A DNA stretch of 62,254 bases from Gemmataceae bacterium. GTDB lineage: Bacteria > Planctomycetota > Planctomycetia > Gemmatales > Gemmataceae. Shown here in pieces: positions 18,523 through 27,332 of the stretch; the first letter of the stretch is position 1; each line of letters opens with the position of its first letter. The translations under genes were made by a program, and so were the position numbers. The stretch lies in assembly GCA_003136315.1 (NCBI GenBank), contig PLDW01000151.1, positions 1-62,254 on the forward strand. The letters run 5' to 3'. The notes under the pieces were generated by a model, which was given only the letters and a program-made list of their open reading frames with translations, did not search any database and was not told the DNA's origin.

Positions 18523-19091
18523 TCCCCGGCGGAGTCGAGAGCCTGTTTGATCGCGGCCAACTCGTCGGGGCTGAGTTTGGGCCTCGGGAACGTCCGGTTG
18601 ATCGCCTCCCGGCTGAGTTGCTGAAGCTGTTCATACTCGGCCAACTCTGGCTCCGTCAAGCCTTGACGATTCTTTTTATGAATCAATTCGGCCCGTCGCT
18701 CGGTGAGCTTGTGCCAGTCCGCCGAGCCAACCTCGATCACCTCGTTGGCTTTCGCCGGCAATCCGCTGACTGGAGAGGCAGCGGACCCGCCGTCATGTAT
18801 ATCGACCTCGATCACCTCACTAGCATTCGCTTGGGCCGGCAGGGTTTCGGGGGGTGCGATGACGGGCCCGGACAGGTGTCCATGAAGGTGAACCAGTGCG
18901 CGGCGGATAAGAGATTGCACCGTTAGGTATGTGTGGCCGGGGAGCCTGCCGATCTCACTGTGACTTATTCCAGCGAGGTGCAGTGAGATCGGTATTGCTT
19001 CTCTCATCGGTAGCTCGTGGAGCGCAGCTACGACTCGTGCCCGACCCGCGGCTGCAACCAGTCCCATCAACTCGATATCGGATGGCGTCAT
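18519..19091 (-). CDS. HTH (sigma region 4-like) protein paired with HNH nuclease
   Basis: This protein of about 190 residues has an N-terminal helix-turn-helix of sigma region 4 type (VVAALHELPMREAIPISLHL, then ISHSEIGRLPGHTYLTVQS). The middle is Ala/Pro-rich with a repeated (S/N)EVIEVD motif. A C-terminal coiled segment reads LTERRAELIHKKNRQGLTEP then ELAEYEQLQQLSREAI. The C-terminal segment is of a type I associate with partners of planctomycete HNH nucleases. The start at ATG 19091 is preferred to 19196 because the extension has no domain character. Coupling to the HNH gene by a 4-nt overlap suggests a complex or a regulator of the nuclease. A transcription role is possible but unproven. 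Confidence 0.7.
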   Translation of the reverse strand: MTPSDIELMGLVAAAGRARVVAALHELPMREAIPISLHLAGISHSEIGRLPGHTYLTVQSLIRRALVHLHGHLSGPVIAPPETLPAQANASEVIEVDIHDGGSAASPVSGLPAKANEVIEVGSADWHKLTERRAELIHKKNRQGLTEPELAEYEQLQQLSREAINRTFPRPKLSPDELAAIKQALDSAGE

Positions 19092-19284
19092 TGTCTTGCA
19101 CCGGCGATCTCGATTACAGAGATTGGGCCAAATGACCCCCAGTCGCAGCACCACAGACCCAGAGCACAAGGGAGGAGCGGCAGCTTTCACGCACACCTAT
19201 CATTATATCACCCGATTTCCGGTCCACGAGTCAATCTGGCAATGGCCGCGGGTGTGATTCCTCCCCCTCGCAGTACCAGGCGCC

Positions 19285-21135
19285 CTACTTCGTCGCCGCC
19301 TCCGGCAGTGTTTGCAAGCTGAGGTGCGATGGGTACTTCGGCGACCGGTACACCTTCTGCCGGGCCGATTGGAAATCGGCGTCCACGGCCTCGAAGATGT
19401 TCGGCACGTACTTCTGCGGGTTCCGATCAATCAGCGGGAACCAGGTGCTACTCACCTGCACCATGATCCGGTGTCCCTTGCGGAAGCAGTGGTGTCCCCA
19501 ATTGAGCGGGATCGTGTACTCCTCGACCTTGTCTGGAGTCAGTGCTTCGGGCTTCTCCAGGCTCTTGCGGAACCGAGCCCGGATCGGCTCACCCGCGATC
19601 AGCAACTGATACCCCCCCATCGTCGGCTCCTTCGGGGTCTCCTCGGGATAAACATCGATCAGTCGGGCGACCCAGTCGCAATCCGATCCGGACGTTGCCC
19701 CGAAGAGTTTGACCGCCATCGACCCGGCGACTACCACATCCTCCGAAAGTGGCTCGGACTCATAGCTCAGGACATCCGGTCGGCCGTGAGTGAACCGCTG
19801 ATCCTGGAGCATCCAGACTGGCCAATCTGGCCCAGGATACGTCGGGCGGACCGGACGCGGCCGATAGGGAACCGGGTTCGCGGGGTCGGACACGTACTCG
19901 TCGGCCGGGCGGTCGGTCTCGGCGGGTGGGTCGAAACCGAGTTTCCCGCCAGCTTGCAAGTAAAGCTTGCGGGTGGTCGTCTCCTTTGGTGGCCAGGCAT
20001 CATACGTCTCCCACCGGTTCGCCCCGGTCTGGAACATCCGGGCCTCGGGTGGGGGTGGCCCCTTGTCCTTGAGATGGTGAGCGAAGAAGGGGGCCTGCAC
20101 CTTCTCCCGGAAATACGTTCCGGTCGACGATCCGAATGAGACGCGCCCGAGTCGGTCGCCTGGTCCGTCCCCCCATCCGCCGTGGTTCCACGGGCCGACC
20201 ACCAGCACGTTCTTGTCGGCCTTATCGTGCTTCTCCAGAAGCTCGTAAATCCGAAGCGGGCCGCGGAAATCCTCCTGATCGTACCACCCGGCCACGTTCA
20301 GAGTCGGGACGCTCACCTGGGTGAGCCGCGGTTCCAGTGACTGCGTTTTCCAGAACGCATCGTAGTTCGGATGGGCGACAAAATCGTTCCAGGTCGGCAT
20401 CTTCCCCTTGAACTGGGTTCGGTTCACATTCGACAGTGCCCCGAGACGCAGATACCAGTCGTAGGTGTCGAACTTGTTGAACTTGAAGTCAAAGTTAGTC
20501 TTGTCGGTTTCCATCAGGGCGACGTACTCAAACCCATAGCTGAGCCGGAATGCCCCGTTGTGATGGAAATCGTCGCCGAGAAACATATCGACCGGCGACG
20601 CCTGCGGGGAAACGGCTTTCAGTGCCGGGTGCGGATCGAGCATGGCAACGGCCGCAAGCCATCCCGGGTAGCTGATCCCGAGCATGCCGACCCGTCCGTT
20701 GTGGCCTTTGACGGTCTTGAGCATCCAGTCGATGCTGTCTGCGGTGTCGGACGCCTCGTCCACCGCCTTCGGGTTGGCCCGGTCCCGCGGGGGCCGAGTC
20801 ATGACGAAAGTTCCCTCCGACTTGAACCGGCCGCGGATATCCTGAAACGCGAAGATGTATCCGTCTTCGACAAGATCCTTGAGGTAACTTCGGAAGTTCC
20901 TCTCGGGTCGGCCGTCGATCCCGTAAGGGGTGCGGATGAAAATGATCGGGAGCGGCTCTTTCGCCTCCTTCGGAACGAACACGATGGTGTGCAACTTCAC
21001 CCCATCGCGGGTTGGGACCATCTCCTCGGTCCGCTCGAATCGAGAATCGGACTTGGTTTTCTCCTGCGCCGGTACTGGCGTAACCGACAGGATGAGAACG
21101 ACGGCGAGAATGAGCAGACGGAAAGCGCAACGCAT
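19285..21135 (-). CDS. Secreted CocE/NonD-family hydrolase (X-Pro dipeptidyl-peptidase-like)
   Basis: This protein of about 616 residues is an alpha/beta hydrolase with a signal peptide (MRCAFRLLILAVVLILSVTP). The catalytic serine lies in GRVGMLGISYPGWLAAVAML, and the oxyanion region is upstream (IIFIRTPYGIDG). A helical cap follows. The C-terminal jelly-roll is typical of CocE/X-Pro peptidases (SDCDWVARLIDVYPEE, supplying the Asp, and LNWGHHCFRKGHRIMVQVSS, supplying the His). This family hydrolyses acyl-amide or ester bonds, such as cephalosporin acyl groups, cocaine or N-terminal X-Pro dipeptides. The physiological substrate here is unknown. ATG 21135 gives the clean signal peptide, so the 15-residue extension is rejected. 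It appears monocistronic. Confidence 0.92.
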   Translation of the reverse strand: MRCAFRLLILAVVLILSVTPVPAQEKTKSDSRFERTEEMVPTRDGVKLHTIVFVPKEAKEPLPIIFIRTPYGIDGRPERNFRSYLKDLVEDGYIFAFQDIRGRFKSEGTFVMTRPPRDRANPKAVDEASDTADSIDWMLKTVKGHNGRVGMLGISYPGWLAAVAMLDPHPALKAVSPQASPVDMFLGDDFHHNGAFRLSYGFEYVALMETDKTNFDFKFNKFDTYDWYLRLGALSNVNRTQFKGKMPTWNDFVAHPNYDAFWKTQSLEPRLTQVSVPTLNVAGWYDQEDFRGPLRIYELLEKHDKADKNVLVVGPWNHGGWGDGPGDRLGRVSFGSSTGTYFREKVQAPFFAHHLKDKGPPPPEARMFQTGANRWETYDAWPPKETTTRKLYLQAGGKLGFDPPAETDRPADEYVSDPANPVPYRPRPVRPTYPGPDWPVWMLQDQRFTHGRPDVLSYESEPLSEDVVVAGSMAVKLFGATSGSDCDWVARLIDVYPEETPKEPTMGGYQLLIAGEPIRARFRKSLEKPEALTPDKVEEYTIPLNWGHHCFRKGHRIMVQVSSTWFPLIDRNPQKYVPNIFEAVDADFQSARQKVYRSPKYPSHLSLQTLPEAATK

Positions 21136-21721
21136 GGCAGGCTCAAGCGGGGTGGGGGGTTGGGTGCAACGAGTGATCATTCTGCCCCAATCGGTCCGCC
21201 CGGGGGGAGGTTAAGGACGGGCCAGTGAGTCGGGGATGTCTGGACAAGGTTACCCGAAACATCGGGGCGGGGGAAGTGGTGTGCCATTGCGGTGATGCGT
21301 AAGAGTAACGGGGCATTTGGCGACGACGAACACTCGGCTCCCTCCACAAGGACCGCTCAACCACCCGAGTTCTCACACCGTTGCTGCTACAGTGTCGATT
21401 TTCAGGGTGTTTGCAGACTCACCGTCTGCTTGAGTCCAGCCGTATCCGTGGTGTACGGTGGCGATGGCTGAAACGACCCAACCCCACTCTTAATCGCTTA
21501 CGTCTCCGTCGAGTGACTAAAAGCATAGGGGCGTGAGCGAGATCCAATGGAGCGAAGCACCAGATCCGAGAAATCGAGTATTCCCCACGGGAACCACCCT
21601 TGCCAGGAGTCAGGTTCTGCTGTCAAATGCATCCTGCAATGTCGCAGGAGGAGAGGCTCTCCAGGCCATTGTTGGCATTAGCAAGCTGGTACAATGTGGA
21701 CTGGCAACCCGGAGGTCACTC
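21136..21721. other. Intergenic region with no supported gene
   Basis: The plus-strand frame that leads into the zinc-ribbon gene is open from 21533, but its translation before 21722 lacks domain character. The region should contain the promoters of the two divergent genes. No repeat was noticed. Confidence 0.5.
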
Positions 21722-22201
21722 ATGGTTCAAGACTGCCCCGTTTGTGGACTTGTGAACCCTCCAGACGCTCAGCAGTGTGATTGCGGTTATGACTTTTCCA
21801 GCCGCAACGTTCAACGCTCCAATCTGACTGACAAAGATCTTGCCCAGCTTGAAGACAATGCGCGTAACCCTCGGGTCGTCCCTGTACCGGGCGGCTGGGT
21901 GACAGCCATTCTATTAAACGCCATAATTAATGGAACAAATGAATATGGCATGATTGGTTTAGTGGCTTCGTCTTTTATAGCAACAGTGGCTAGCTCAATC
22001 TATCAGGGTGGATTTGGGGCATTTCTAGTAGCTCTAGGCCCATCATGCGTAGTATGTGATCTGATTGTCAGACTATTCGTGATTCGTTGCAGCCTACTTG
22101 ATGTGAGACTTGGGCCACGTTTCGCCCTTTTCCCACTTTGGCTTTTCGGACTGTTCTGGTTGGCCGCAGCAGGCTCAATCGCCATCGCACTCAATCAGTA
22201 G
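21722..22201 (+). CDS. Zinc-ribbon membrane protein of unknown function
   Basis: This protein of about 159 residues begins with a zinc ribbon (CPVCGLVNPPDAQQCDCGYDF) with four metal ligands. A short linker precedes three or four hydrophobic helices (GWVTAILLNAIINGT, LVASSFIATVASSIYQ, GAFLVALGPSCVVCDLIV and LFPLWLFGLFWLAAAGSIAI). ATG 21722 has GGAGGT upstream and gives the zinc ribbon at the extreme N-terminus. The gene is less GC-rich than its neighbours, with frequent T- and A-ending codons, which suggests recent acquisition. Its stop codon is followed in the same frame by a fragment of an integrase-like tail. Confidence 0.7.
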   Translation: MVQDCPVCGLVNPPDAQQCDCGYDFSSRNVQRSNLTDKDLAQLEDNARNPRVVPVPGGWVTAILLNAIINGTNEYGMIGLVASSFIATVASSIYQGGFGAFLVALGPSCVVCDLIVRLFVIRCSLLDVRLGPRFALFPLWLFGLFWLAAAGSIAIALNQ

Positions 22202-22379
22202 GGGTCGCCGTTTTCCGCACGCGGACGGGGAATGTGTGGAACCGCTGAGAACAGCAACAACCGTCTACATAGCCCCACCGATCCCGACCGCGCACGGGTT
22301 GTCGAGACATGGCCTGCGCTCCCTGAACCGTTCCGCCGGGCGGTCCTGGCTCTGATCGGGACGACCCGGGGCGTGTAGC
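22202..22379 (+). pseudogene. Fragment resembling the C-terminal tail of a tyrosine recombinase (copy 1)
   Basis: A short open frame directly after the previous stop reads NSNNRLHSPTDPDRARVVET and then WPALPEPFRRAVLALIG before a TAG at 22377-22379. The DPDxARVVExWxxLPExxRRAVLALI pattern is what I recall from the C-terminal tails of Gemmata-type phage integrases. The catalytic domain is absent. A second, diverged copy on the same strand lies at 26153-26358, beyond the kinase gene. Confidence 0.5.
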
Positions 22380-22538
22380 CCCCTGAGGGGAGGAAGCGAA
22401 CAGTCTGGACGCTCATTGCACTGACACTTCGGATAGCCCACGCAGCAGGTCACGGGTGTTGGTCGCCGGTAGACCCGCCCCTGACCAGGGGTTATCATCT
22501 CCCTTGACACCCCACCGCGTTCCGTCACAGGACCGCCC

Positions 22539-25500
22539 ATGCCGACCGATGAGTCGAACCGGACGCCCGACTTCACCCCCCACCCCGGGGACGCAAACGG
22601 CCGGGCCGACGCCACCCACACCCCTCCCGCGCCAGCGGCGGTGTCGCGGGGAGACCCGAGCGGGGACACCATCGGACTTCCGGCGGATTCCGGTCCGCTG
22701 ACCCTGAACCACGATGGGGCCGACGCGGTGACGGCCGCCCCAGGGACCGTGGTGGGGTCGCCCTCCCGAGCGTTCCCGACCAGTTCGCCCGAGGTCACCT
22801 CGGCCGGTCCGGGGGTGTTGCCCGAAATCCCCGGGTACAGGGTCGAGGCGGAGATTGCCCGGGGTGGAATGGGGGTGGTGTTCAAGGCCCGCCACCTCCG
22901 GCTGAACAGGGTGGTGGCGATCAAGATGATCCTGGGCGGAAAGTATCACGACCCGGCCACCCGGATTCGGTTTCTGATCGAAGCGGAGGCGGTCGCTCAA
23001 CTCGATCACCCGCACATCGTCGGGGTACACGAGTTCGGTACTCATGAGAACCTGCCGTTCTTCGTCCTTGAGTACACCGGTGGCGGGACGCTGGCCGGGA
23101 AGCTGGCTCGGGATGGGCAGCCCCCCCCGCGGGCGGCGGCGGAGTTGGTGGCCAGGTTGGCTGACGCCATCGCGGCGGCCCACGCCAAGGGGATTGTTCA
23201 CCGCGACCTCAAGCCGGCCAACATCCTGCTGACGGAGGCAGGCGAGCCAAAGGTCGCCGATTTCGGGCTGGCCAAGGTGGGCCAGTCGGACATGACGGCG
23301 ACCGGGGCCGTGATGGGCACTCCCAGCTACATGAGTCCCGAACAGGCGGCCGGTCGGGTGCGGGAGGTTGGGACGGCAACGGACGTGTACGCGCTGGGGG
23401 CGATCCTGTTCGAGTTGCTGATCGGTCGCCCGCCGTTTTTGGGCGAGATGGCAATGTCGACCATCCAACTCGTTCTCACTCAGGAGCCGACCCGGCCGCG
23501 GGCGATCAAGCCGAGTATTCCCCGCGACCTGGAAACGATCTGCCTGAAGTGCCTGGAGAAAGACCCGAAGAAGCGGTACGGAACGGCCAACGCCCTGGCC
23601 GAAGACCTCAGGGCGTTCCTGGACGGGCGGCCGATCGCGGCACGACCGGTCGGCAGCCTGGAGCGGGTGTGGAAATGGACGAAGCGGCACCCAGACCGGG
23701 CGTCGGGTGTGGTGGGCGGGGTGGTGGTGGCGGTCGGAGTGCTTGTCGCCTGGAACACGATCCAGAAGCAGCAGGCGCGGGATCGGTTGGCAGCGGAAAA
23801 GCGACTGGGTGATGAACGGACGGCCGCCGAAAGGCAACGGGCCGACGACCGAATCGCAGCCGAGGAGAAACGGGCCGCAGACCTGAAGGAAGCCGACGCC
23901 GCGGCCAGGCAGGCGCAGCGGCAGACTCGGGCCGCATCCTTGGTGGACGCGCTGGCGTCGGCGGACACCGCGGTTGTGCCACGGTTGATCCGGGATCTGG
24001 CCGAATACCGCGACCTGACCGGGGCGACCTTGCGTGAAAAGGCGAAGGAAGCCGTGACCACGAAGCCGGGTCTCCACGCCCGGTTGGCCCTCCTGACGGA
24101 CGAACCCGGGCGGGCGGCGGAGTTGGCGGCCTACCTGCCGACCTGCCGGCCAGAGGAACTCTTGCCCATCCGCCTGGCCCTGACCCCCCAGGCGTCGGCC
24201 GTTGCACCGGGGTTGTGGGCCGTGCTGACGGATGCGACCGGGGACTCCGGCAGGCGGGTGCGGGCGGCCTGCGCCCTGGCAGGTTTGGCCAAGGCCGACC
24301 CGCGGTGGCCAACGATCGCCCCGGATGTGGTAGAAGTCGCGGTGCGGGCGAACACGTTCGAGTTCGTGGCATGGTCGACAGCACTGGAACCAGTCTGGGA
24401 GCAACTGATCCCAGCACTGATGGCCCGCTACCAGGTCGCCCGGGGGAAGATTCGAACGGGCAAACTCGGGGAATCCGAACTGGTCGCGGAGGCGTCCCGG
24501 TTTGACCTGACGGCCGAGTTGCTGGCCCGCTACGAGGCAAGCGCGCCGGTGCTGGCGGAACTGGCGATGACGGTCGATGCCCGTCACCACCGCCTGTTCC
24601 ACCAAGCGATCCGGGCGAAGGCCGAGGAGGTGTCATTACGACTCCGGAGCGAACTGGACAAAGTTGCGTTTCCGGGTGCGGTGGTGGGGCCAGTGTTGAC
24701 TTCGATAGTGGGTGCCCCTGTGTCACTGTCGGCCCTGGACCCCGATCCGGTGTTCGATGACCTGGCGAAGCGAAAGGCGAATGCGGCGGCAGTGCTGCTT
24801 TCCCTTGGTGAACTTCGGCCGGTCTGGCCCCTCTTCCGATTCCCTGCGGACGGTGACCCGTCGGTTCGGAGTTACTTGCAGGAGCGGATGGCCGCGATCA
24901 GCATCGGCGTCGCGCCGATACTGATGCAACGGTTTCGAGAGGAGCGAGACGTATCGGCGAGGCGAGCGCTGGTGATCGCGCTGGGCGACTTCCCTCTGGA
25001 GGCATGGTGGGATCAAGAGCGAGAGGAGTTCACCAAGGTATTGCTCATGCTGTACCTGGACGACCCGGACGCGGGTTTGCACGGCGCGATCGACTGGTTG
25101 TTGCGTCAGCGATGGGGAAAGGCGAAGGAACTGACCAAAATCGACGCGGCCCAGACCGCCCGTGCGCAAGCCAGGGTGGCGGCAGGTTCGCTGCCGTGGG
25201 TGGCGGGTGCTGCTGCCCGTGCCATGTTACGGGCTGCGGACGGTCCCGGGCGGAACTGGTACGTCAACGGGCAGGGTCAGACGTACACCGTCGTTCGCAA
25301 CCCACAGGAATTCATCCAGGGCTCTCCGCCGACCGAACGCGGCCGCTACGATTCCGAGGTGGCCCACCGCCAGCGGATCGGGCGATCGTTCGCGATTTCT
25401 ACCCGGGAGGTGACAGTGGGAGAGTTCCGGCGGTTCCGGCGGAACCACTGGTTCGAGAAGCGGTATAGCCCGGACCAGGACTCTCCGGTTCCGTACGTGG

Positions 25501-26060
25501 AGTGGTACGACGCGGCGGCGTACTGCAACTGGCTGAGCGAGCAGGAAGGTATCCCGGAGAGCCAGTGGTGCTACGCCCGGAATGACGCGGGGGAATACGC
25601 CGAGGGGATGCGAATCAAGCCGGATCACTTGAAGTTGACGGGTTACCGGTTGCCGACCGATGCCGAGTGGGAGTATGCCTGTCGGTCGGGGTCGGTGGTG
25701 TCGCGGTATTTCGGTCGGTCGGAGGAGTTGCTGCCGCGGTACGTGTGGTATTTCAAGACGTCCGATGACCGAACATGGCCGGTGGGCCGACTGCGACCGA
25801 ACGACCTGGGGTTGTTCGACACTCTGGGGAATGTCTGGGAGTGGGTCGAAGACTCCTGGCCCACCCACGATGCCTCGCTAATTAATGATCAAGAAAATAT
25901 AATACAATTACAGATAAACGAACGTATCCCTCGCATTACTCGGGGTGCCTCGTACTACGCCACGCCAGTCGCCTTGCGGTGTGCGGTACGCTTCACGCGC
26001 CGGCCCCTGGACGCGGGGAATGTCCACGGGTTCCGCCCCGCCAGGACTTCTCTCGATTAG
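22539..26060 (+). CDS. Membrane Ser/Thr kinase fused to an FGE-sulfatase-like domain
   Basis: This 1173-residue signalling protein has a disordered N-terminus and then a complete Hanks-type kinase at about residues 100-365. It shows the glycine loop IARGGMGVVFKARH, lysine in VAIKMIL, HRDLKPAN, DFGLAK and GTPSYMSPEQA. One transmembrane helix follows (VVGGVVVAVGVLVAW, about 390-405), then a Q/R/A/E-rich coiled coil and a helical HEAT-like region. The C-terminal FGE-like domain (about 943-1173) has FAISTREVTVGEF, YRLPTDAEWEYACR and LGNVWEWVEDSW. Its active-site cysteine position reads RGASYYATPVALRCAVRF, so one of the paired cysteines is missing. It is therefore probably a sensing or ligand-binding domain, not an oxidase. 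An A/T-rich patch interrupts this domain at about 25876-25925. Confidence 0.92.
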   Translation: MPTDESNRTPDFTPHPGDANGRADATHTPPAPAAVSRGDPSGDTIGLPADSGPLTLNHDGADAVTAAPGTVVGSPSRAFPTSSPEVTSAGPGVLPEIPGYRVEAEIARGGMGVVFKARHLRLNRVVAIKMILGGKYHDPATRIRFLIEAEAVAQLDHPHIVGVHEFGTHENLPFFVLEYTGGGTLAGKLARDGQPPPRAAAELVARLADAIAAAHAKGIVHRDLKPANILLTEAGEPKVADFGLAKVGQSDMTATGAVMGTPSYMSPEQAAGRVREVGTATDVYALGAILFELLIGRPPFLGEMAMSTIQLVLTQEPTRPRAIKPSIPRDLETICLKCLEKDPKKRYGTANALAEDLRAFLDGRPIAARPVGSLERVWKWTKRHPDRASGVVGGVVVAVGVLVAWNTIQKQQARDRLAAEKRLGDERTAAERQRADDRIAAEEKRAADLKEADAAARQAQRQTRAASLVDALASADTAVVPRLIRDLAEYRDLTGATLREKAKEAVTTKPGLHARLALLTDEPGRAAELAAYLPTCRPEELLPIRLALTPQASAVAPGLWAVLTDATGDSGRRVRAACALAGLAKADPRWPTIAPDVVEVAVRANTFEFVAWSTALEPVWEQLIPALMARYQVARGKIRTGKLGESELVAEASRFDLTAELLARYEASAPVLAELAMTVDARHHRLFHQAIRAKAEEVSLRLRSELDKVAFPGAVVGPVLTSIVGAPVSLSALDPDPVFDDLAKRKANAAAVLLSLGELRPVWPLFRFPADGDPSVRSYLQERMAAISIGVAPILMQRFREERDVSARRALVIALGDFPLEAWWDQEREEFTKVLLMLYLDDPDAGLHGAIDWLLRQRWGKAKELTKIDAAQTARAQARVAAGSLPWVAGAAARAMLRAADGPGRNWYVNGQGQTYTVVRNPQEFIQGSPPTERGRYDSEVAHRQRIGRSFAISTREVTVGEFRRFRRNHWFEKRYSPDQDSPVPYVEWYDAAAYCNWLSEQEGIPESQWCYARNDAGEYAEGMRIKPDHLKLTGYRLPTDAEWEYACRSGSVVSRYFGRSEELLPRYVWYFKTSDDRTWPVGRLRPNDLGLFDTLGNVWEWVEDSWPTHDASLINDQENIIQLQINERIPRITRGASYYATPVALRCAVRFTRRPLDAGNVHGFRPARTSLD

Positions 26061-26152
26061 CGGCCGGGCGTTCGTGATTCTGGTGAGGTTCCCAGGGCGT
26101 GGCCCAAATACCACTGACAGCAAATGGCAACTCGGATTCAATAACCCGTAAG

Positions 26153-26358
26153 GGCGGGCGAAGACTCCCAATAACGGATGTCTTGCCGCTGACCCCGACC
26201 TTGCCCGGGTTGTCGAGGCGTGGGCGACGCTTCCTGAACTGCTTTGCCGGGCGGTTCTGGCGCTAATCGGCGCGAACGGGTGGGGGAACGATCCACACGG
26301 GGCCGGAGTCGAAGAAGGGGAGAGTGTACTCCGATCTGGAAGTCGTGGGCGTCCATGA
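26153..26358 (+). pseudogene. Fragment resembling the C-terminal tail of a tyrosine recombinase (copy 2)
   Basis: The translation from 26191 reads DPDLARVVEAWATLPELLCR followed by AVLALIG. It matches the fragment at 22280-22364 at roughly three quarters of nucleotide positions over about 76 bp. Upstream in frame, PNNGC parallels SNNRL of copy 1. The frame ends at 26356-26358. No recombinase catalytic region is present. Together the two fragments bracket the kinase gene as direct repeats. Confidence 0.5.
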
Positions 26359-26684
26359 CGGTAACCGTGATGGATGCGCCAAACGAAAGTCATAGGAAAA
26401 TCACCTCGTTCGATGATTTGCCCAGCCGAAGCCATGCATCATCATCTTGGCGGTCGTTGCCCGCTTCCCCGCAACTCAAAGGAGCGATCTGTTGAAGTCT
26501 GCCTTGGAAAAATCGAAGGGTCGAGTTGACAGCCAATAATTCTACGCGTAATATGCGTAGTGTAAGCAGTCGCAGGGGACGAGCCTGAGCCGGCAGTAGC
26601 CTGTGGCTTCAAGCAAAATAATTGACAGTTAACCAGTGTAAATAGAAATGAGGTGACTTACTGGCCGAGAAGGAATAATAATCC
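26359..26684. other. A/T-rich non-coding region
   Basis: Base composition drops well below the local average from about 26500. A weak palindrome, CTACGC-GTAATAT-GCGTAG, lies near 26540. A 46-codon plus-strand frame (26355-26495) starts MTVTVMDAPNESHRKI, but nothing marks it as a gene. The region looks like a scar of decayed or acquired DNA. Confidence 0.45.
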
Positions 26685-26849
26685 AAGTCTAGGGTTATCT
26701 GTTCTAGACTCAGGTGCTTTACCCTGATCGAACTTCTTGTCGTCATTGCAATTATTAAACCTTTTCTTTCCTTATTCTTGCTTACGCAATATGCTCCAAC
26801 CCTGGTGTCCTCCCTATACAAACGGCGGGTCGCCAAACAGATAGAGTGA
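26685..26849 (+). pseudogene. N-terminal prepilin (DUF1559-type) fragment
   Basis: The frame contains CFTLIELLVVIAII (about 26715-26756), the type IV pilin/pseudopilin N-methylation and hydrophobic motif that begins DUF1559 proteins, which are very abundant in planctomycetes. The upstream residues KSRVICSRLR fit the basic leader, but no start codon is present and a TAA lies just upstream. After AII the sequence changes abruptly to an unrelated tail ending in a TGA at 26847. It is a short remnant left by recombination or deletion. Confidence 0.7.
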
Positions 26850-26920
26850 GTTGCAAGGCGGGAACACAGTAGGAGGCTTCGGCGATGTCAATCGTCGCGT
26901 GCCACTCACTGCGTTCGCGC

Positions 26921-26946
26921 CGTGGCCTCCCCCAACGGGAGCCACG
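26921..26946. other. Short hairpin before a small membrane-protein gene
   Basis: CGTGGCCTCCC and GGGAGCCACG form a stem with one bulged base around a five-base loop. It ends two bases before the ATG at 26949, so it could affect translation of that gene. It is equally possible that it is a minor repeat. Confidence 0.35.
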
Positions 26947-26948
26947 GC

Positions 26949-27332
26949 ATGAGCGCAGCGCAGAACTCGATTGAAGTCCGAACCTCGAACGGAGACCGCA
27001 ACTCCGCGACAGCCGTGAAGCGGCCCGAGGTTCGACCGGACCCGTCCTACATGGACAGTCTCCGGGAAGTGAGGGAACCGTGGTGGGGCAAGGCGATACG
27101 AACTGTTGTCCAGGGAGCCATCCCGCTTGGCGTGATCGGCTTCGGGTGCTTTGCAGTCCGGGAACTGATCCGGGCCGAGGGCATGGACAACGGGTCGAAA
27201 ATCGTTGGCGTCTTCGCCGTCTCCCTCGCAGTCGTGATCTGGGGCATCGCCACGCAGTTCGTGGGCGGTAAAAACGATGCCACGCATAGCAAAAACCAAC
27301 CCGATGACTCGGCTCAGCCTCGAAATGGCTGA
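26949..27332 (+). CDS. Small two-helix membrane protein
   Basis: This protein of about 127 residues has a polar N-terminal half with a PSYMDSLREVREPWW motif. Two hydrophobic helices follow (VVQGAIPLGVIGFGCFAVRE, and KIVGVFAVSLAVVIWGIA then TQFV), and the tail is polar. No family was recognised. The gene overlaps the following ribbon-helix-helix gene by 29 nt, so the two form a small operon. The start at ATG 26949 is preferred to 26922 only because a hairpin covers the earlier site. The pairing with a small regulator might suggest a toxin-antitoxin-like unit, but neither protein shows toxin features. Confidence 0.55.
   Translation: MSAAQNSIEVRTSNGDRNSATAVKRPEVRPDPSYMDSLREVREPWWGKAIRTVVQGAIPLGVIGFGCFAVRELIRAEGMDNGSKIVGVFAVSLAVVIWGIATQFVGGKNDATHSKNQPDDSAQPRNG

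Noticed and set aside
22413-24605. 730-codon minus-strand open frame opposite the kinase gene (and a 372-codon frame at 23608-24726).
   Set aside because: They overlap a fully motif-supported kinase, and their translations are Arg/Gly/Pro-rich without any domain. They are shadows of high-GC third positions.
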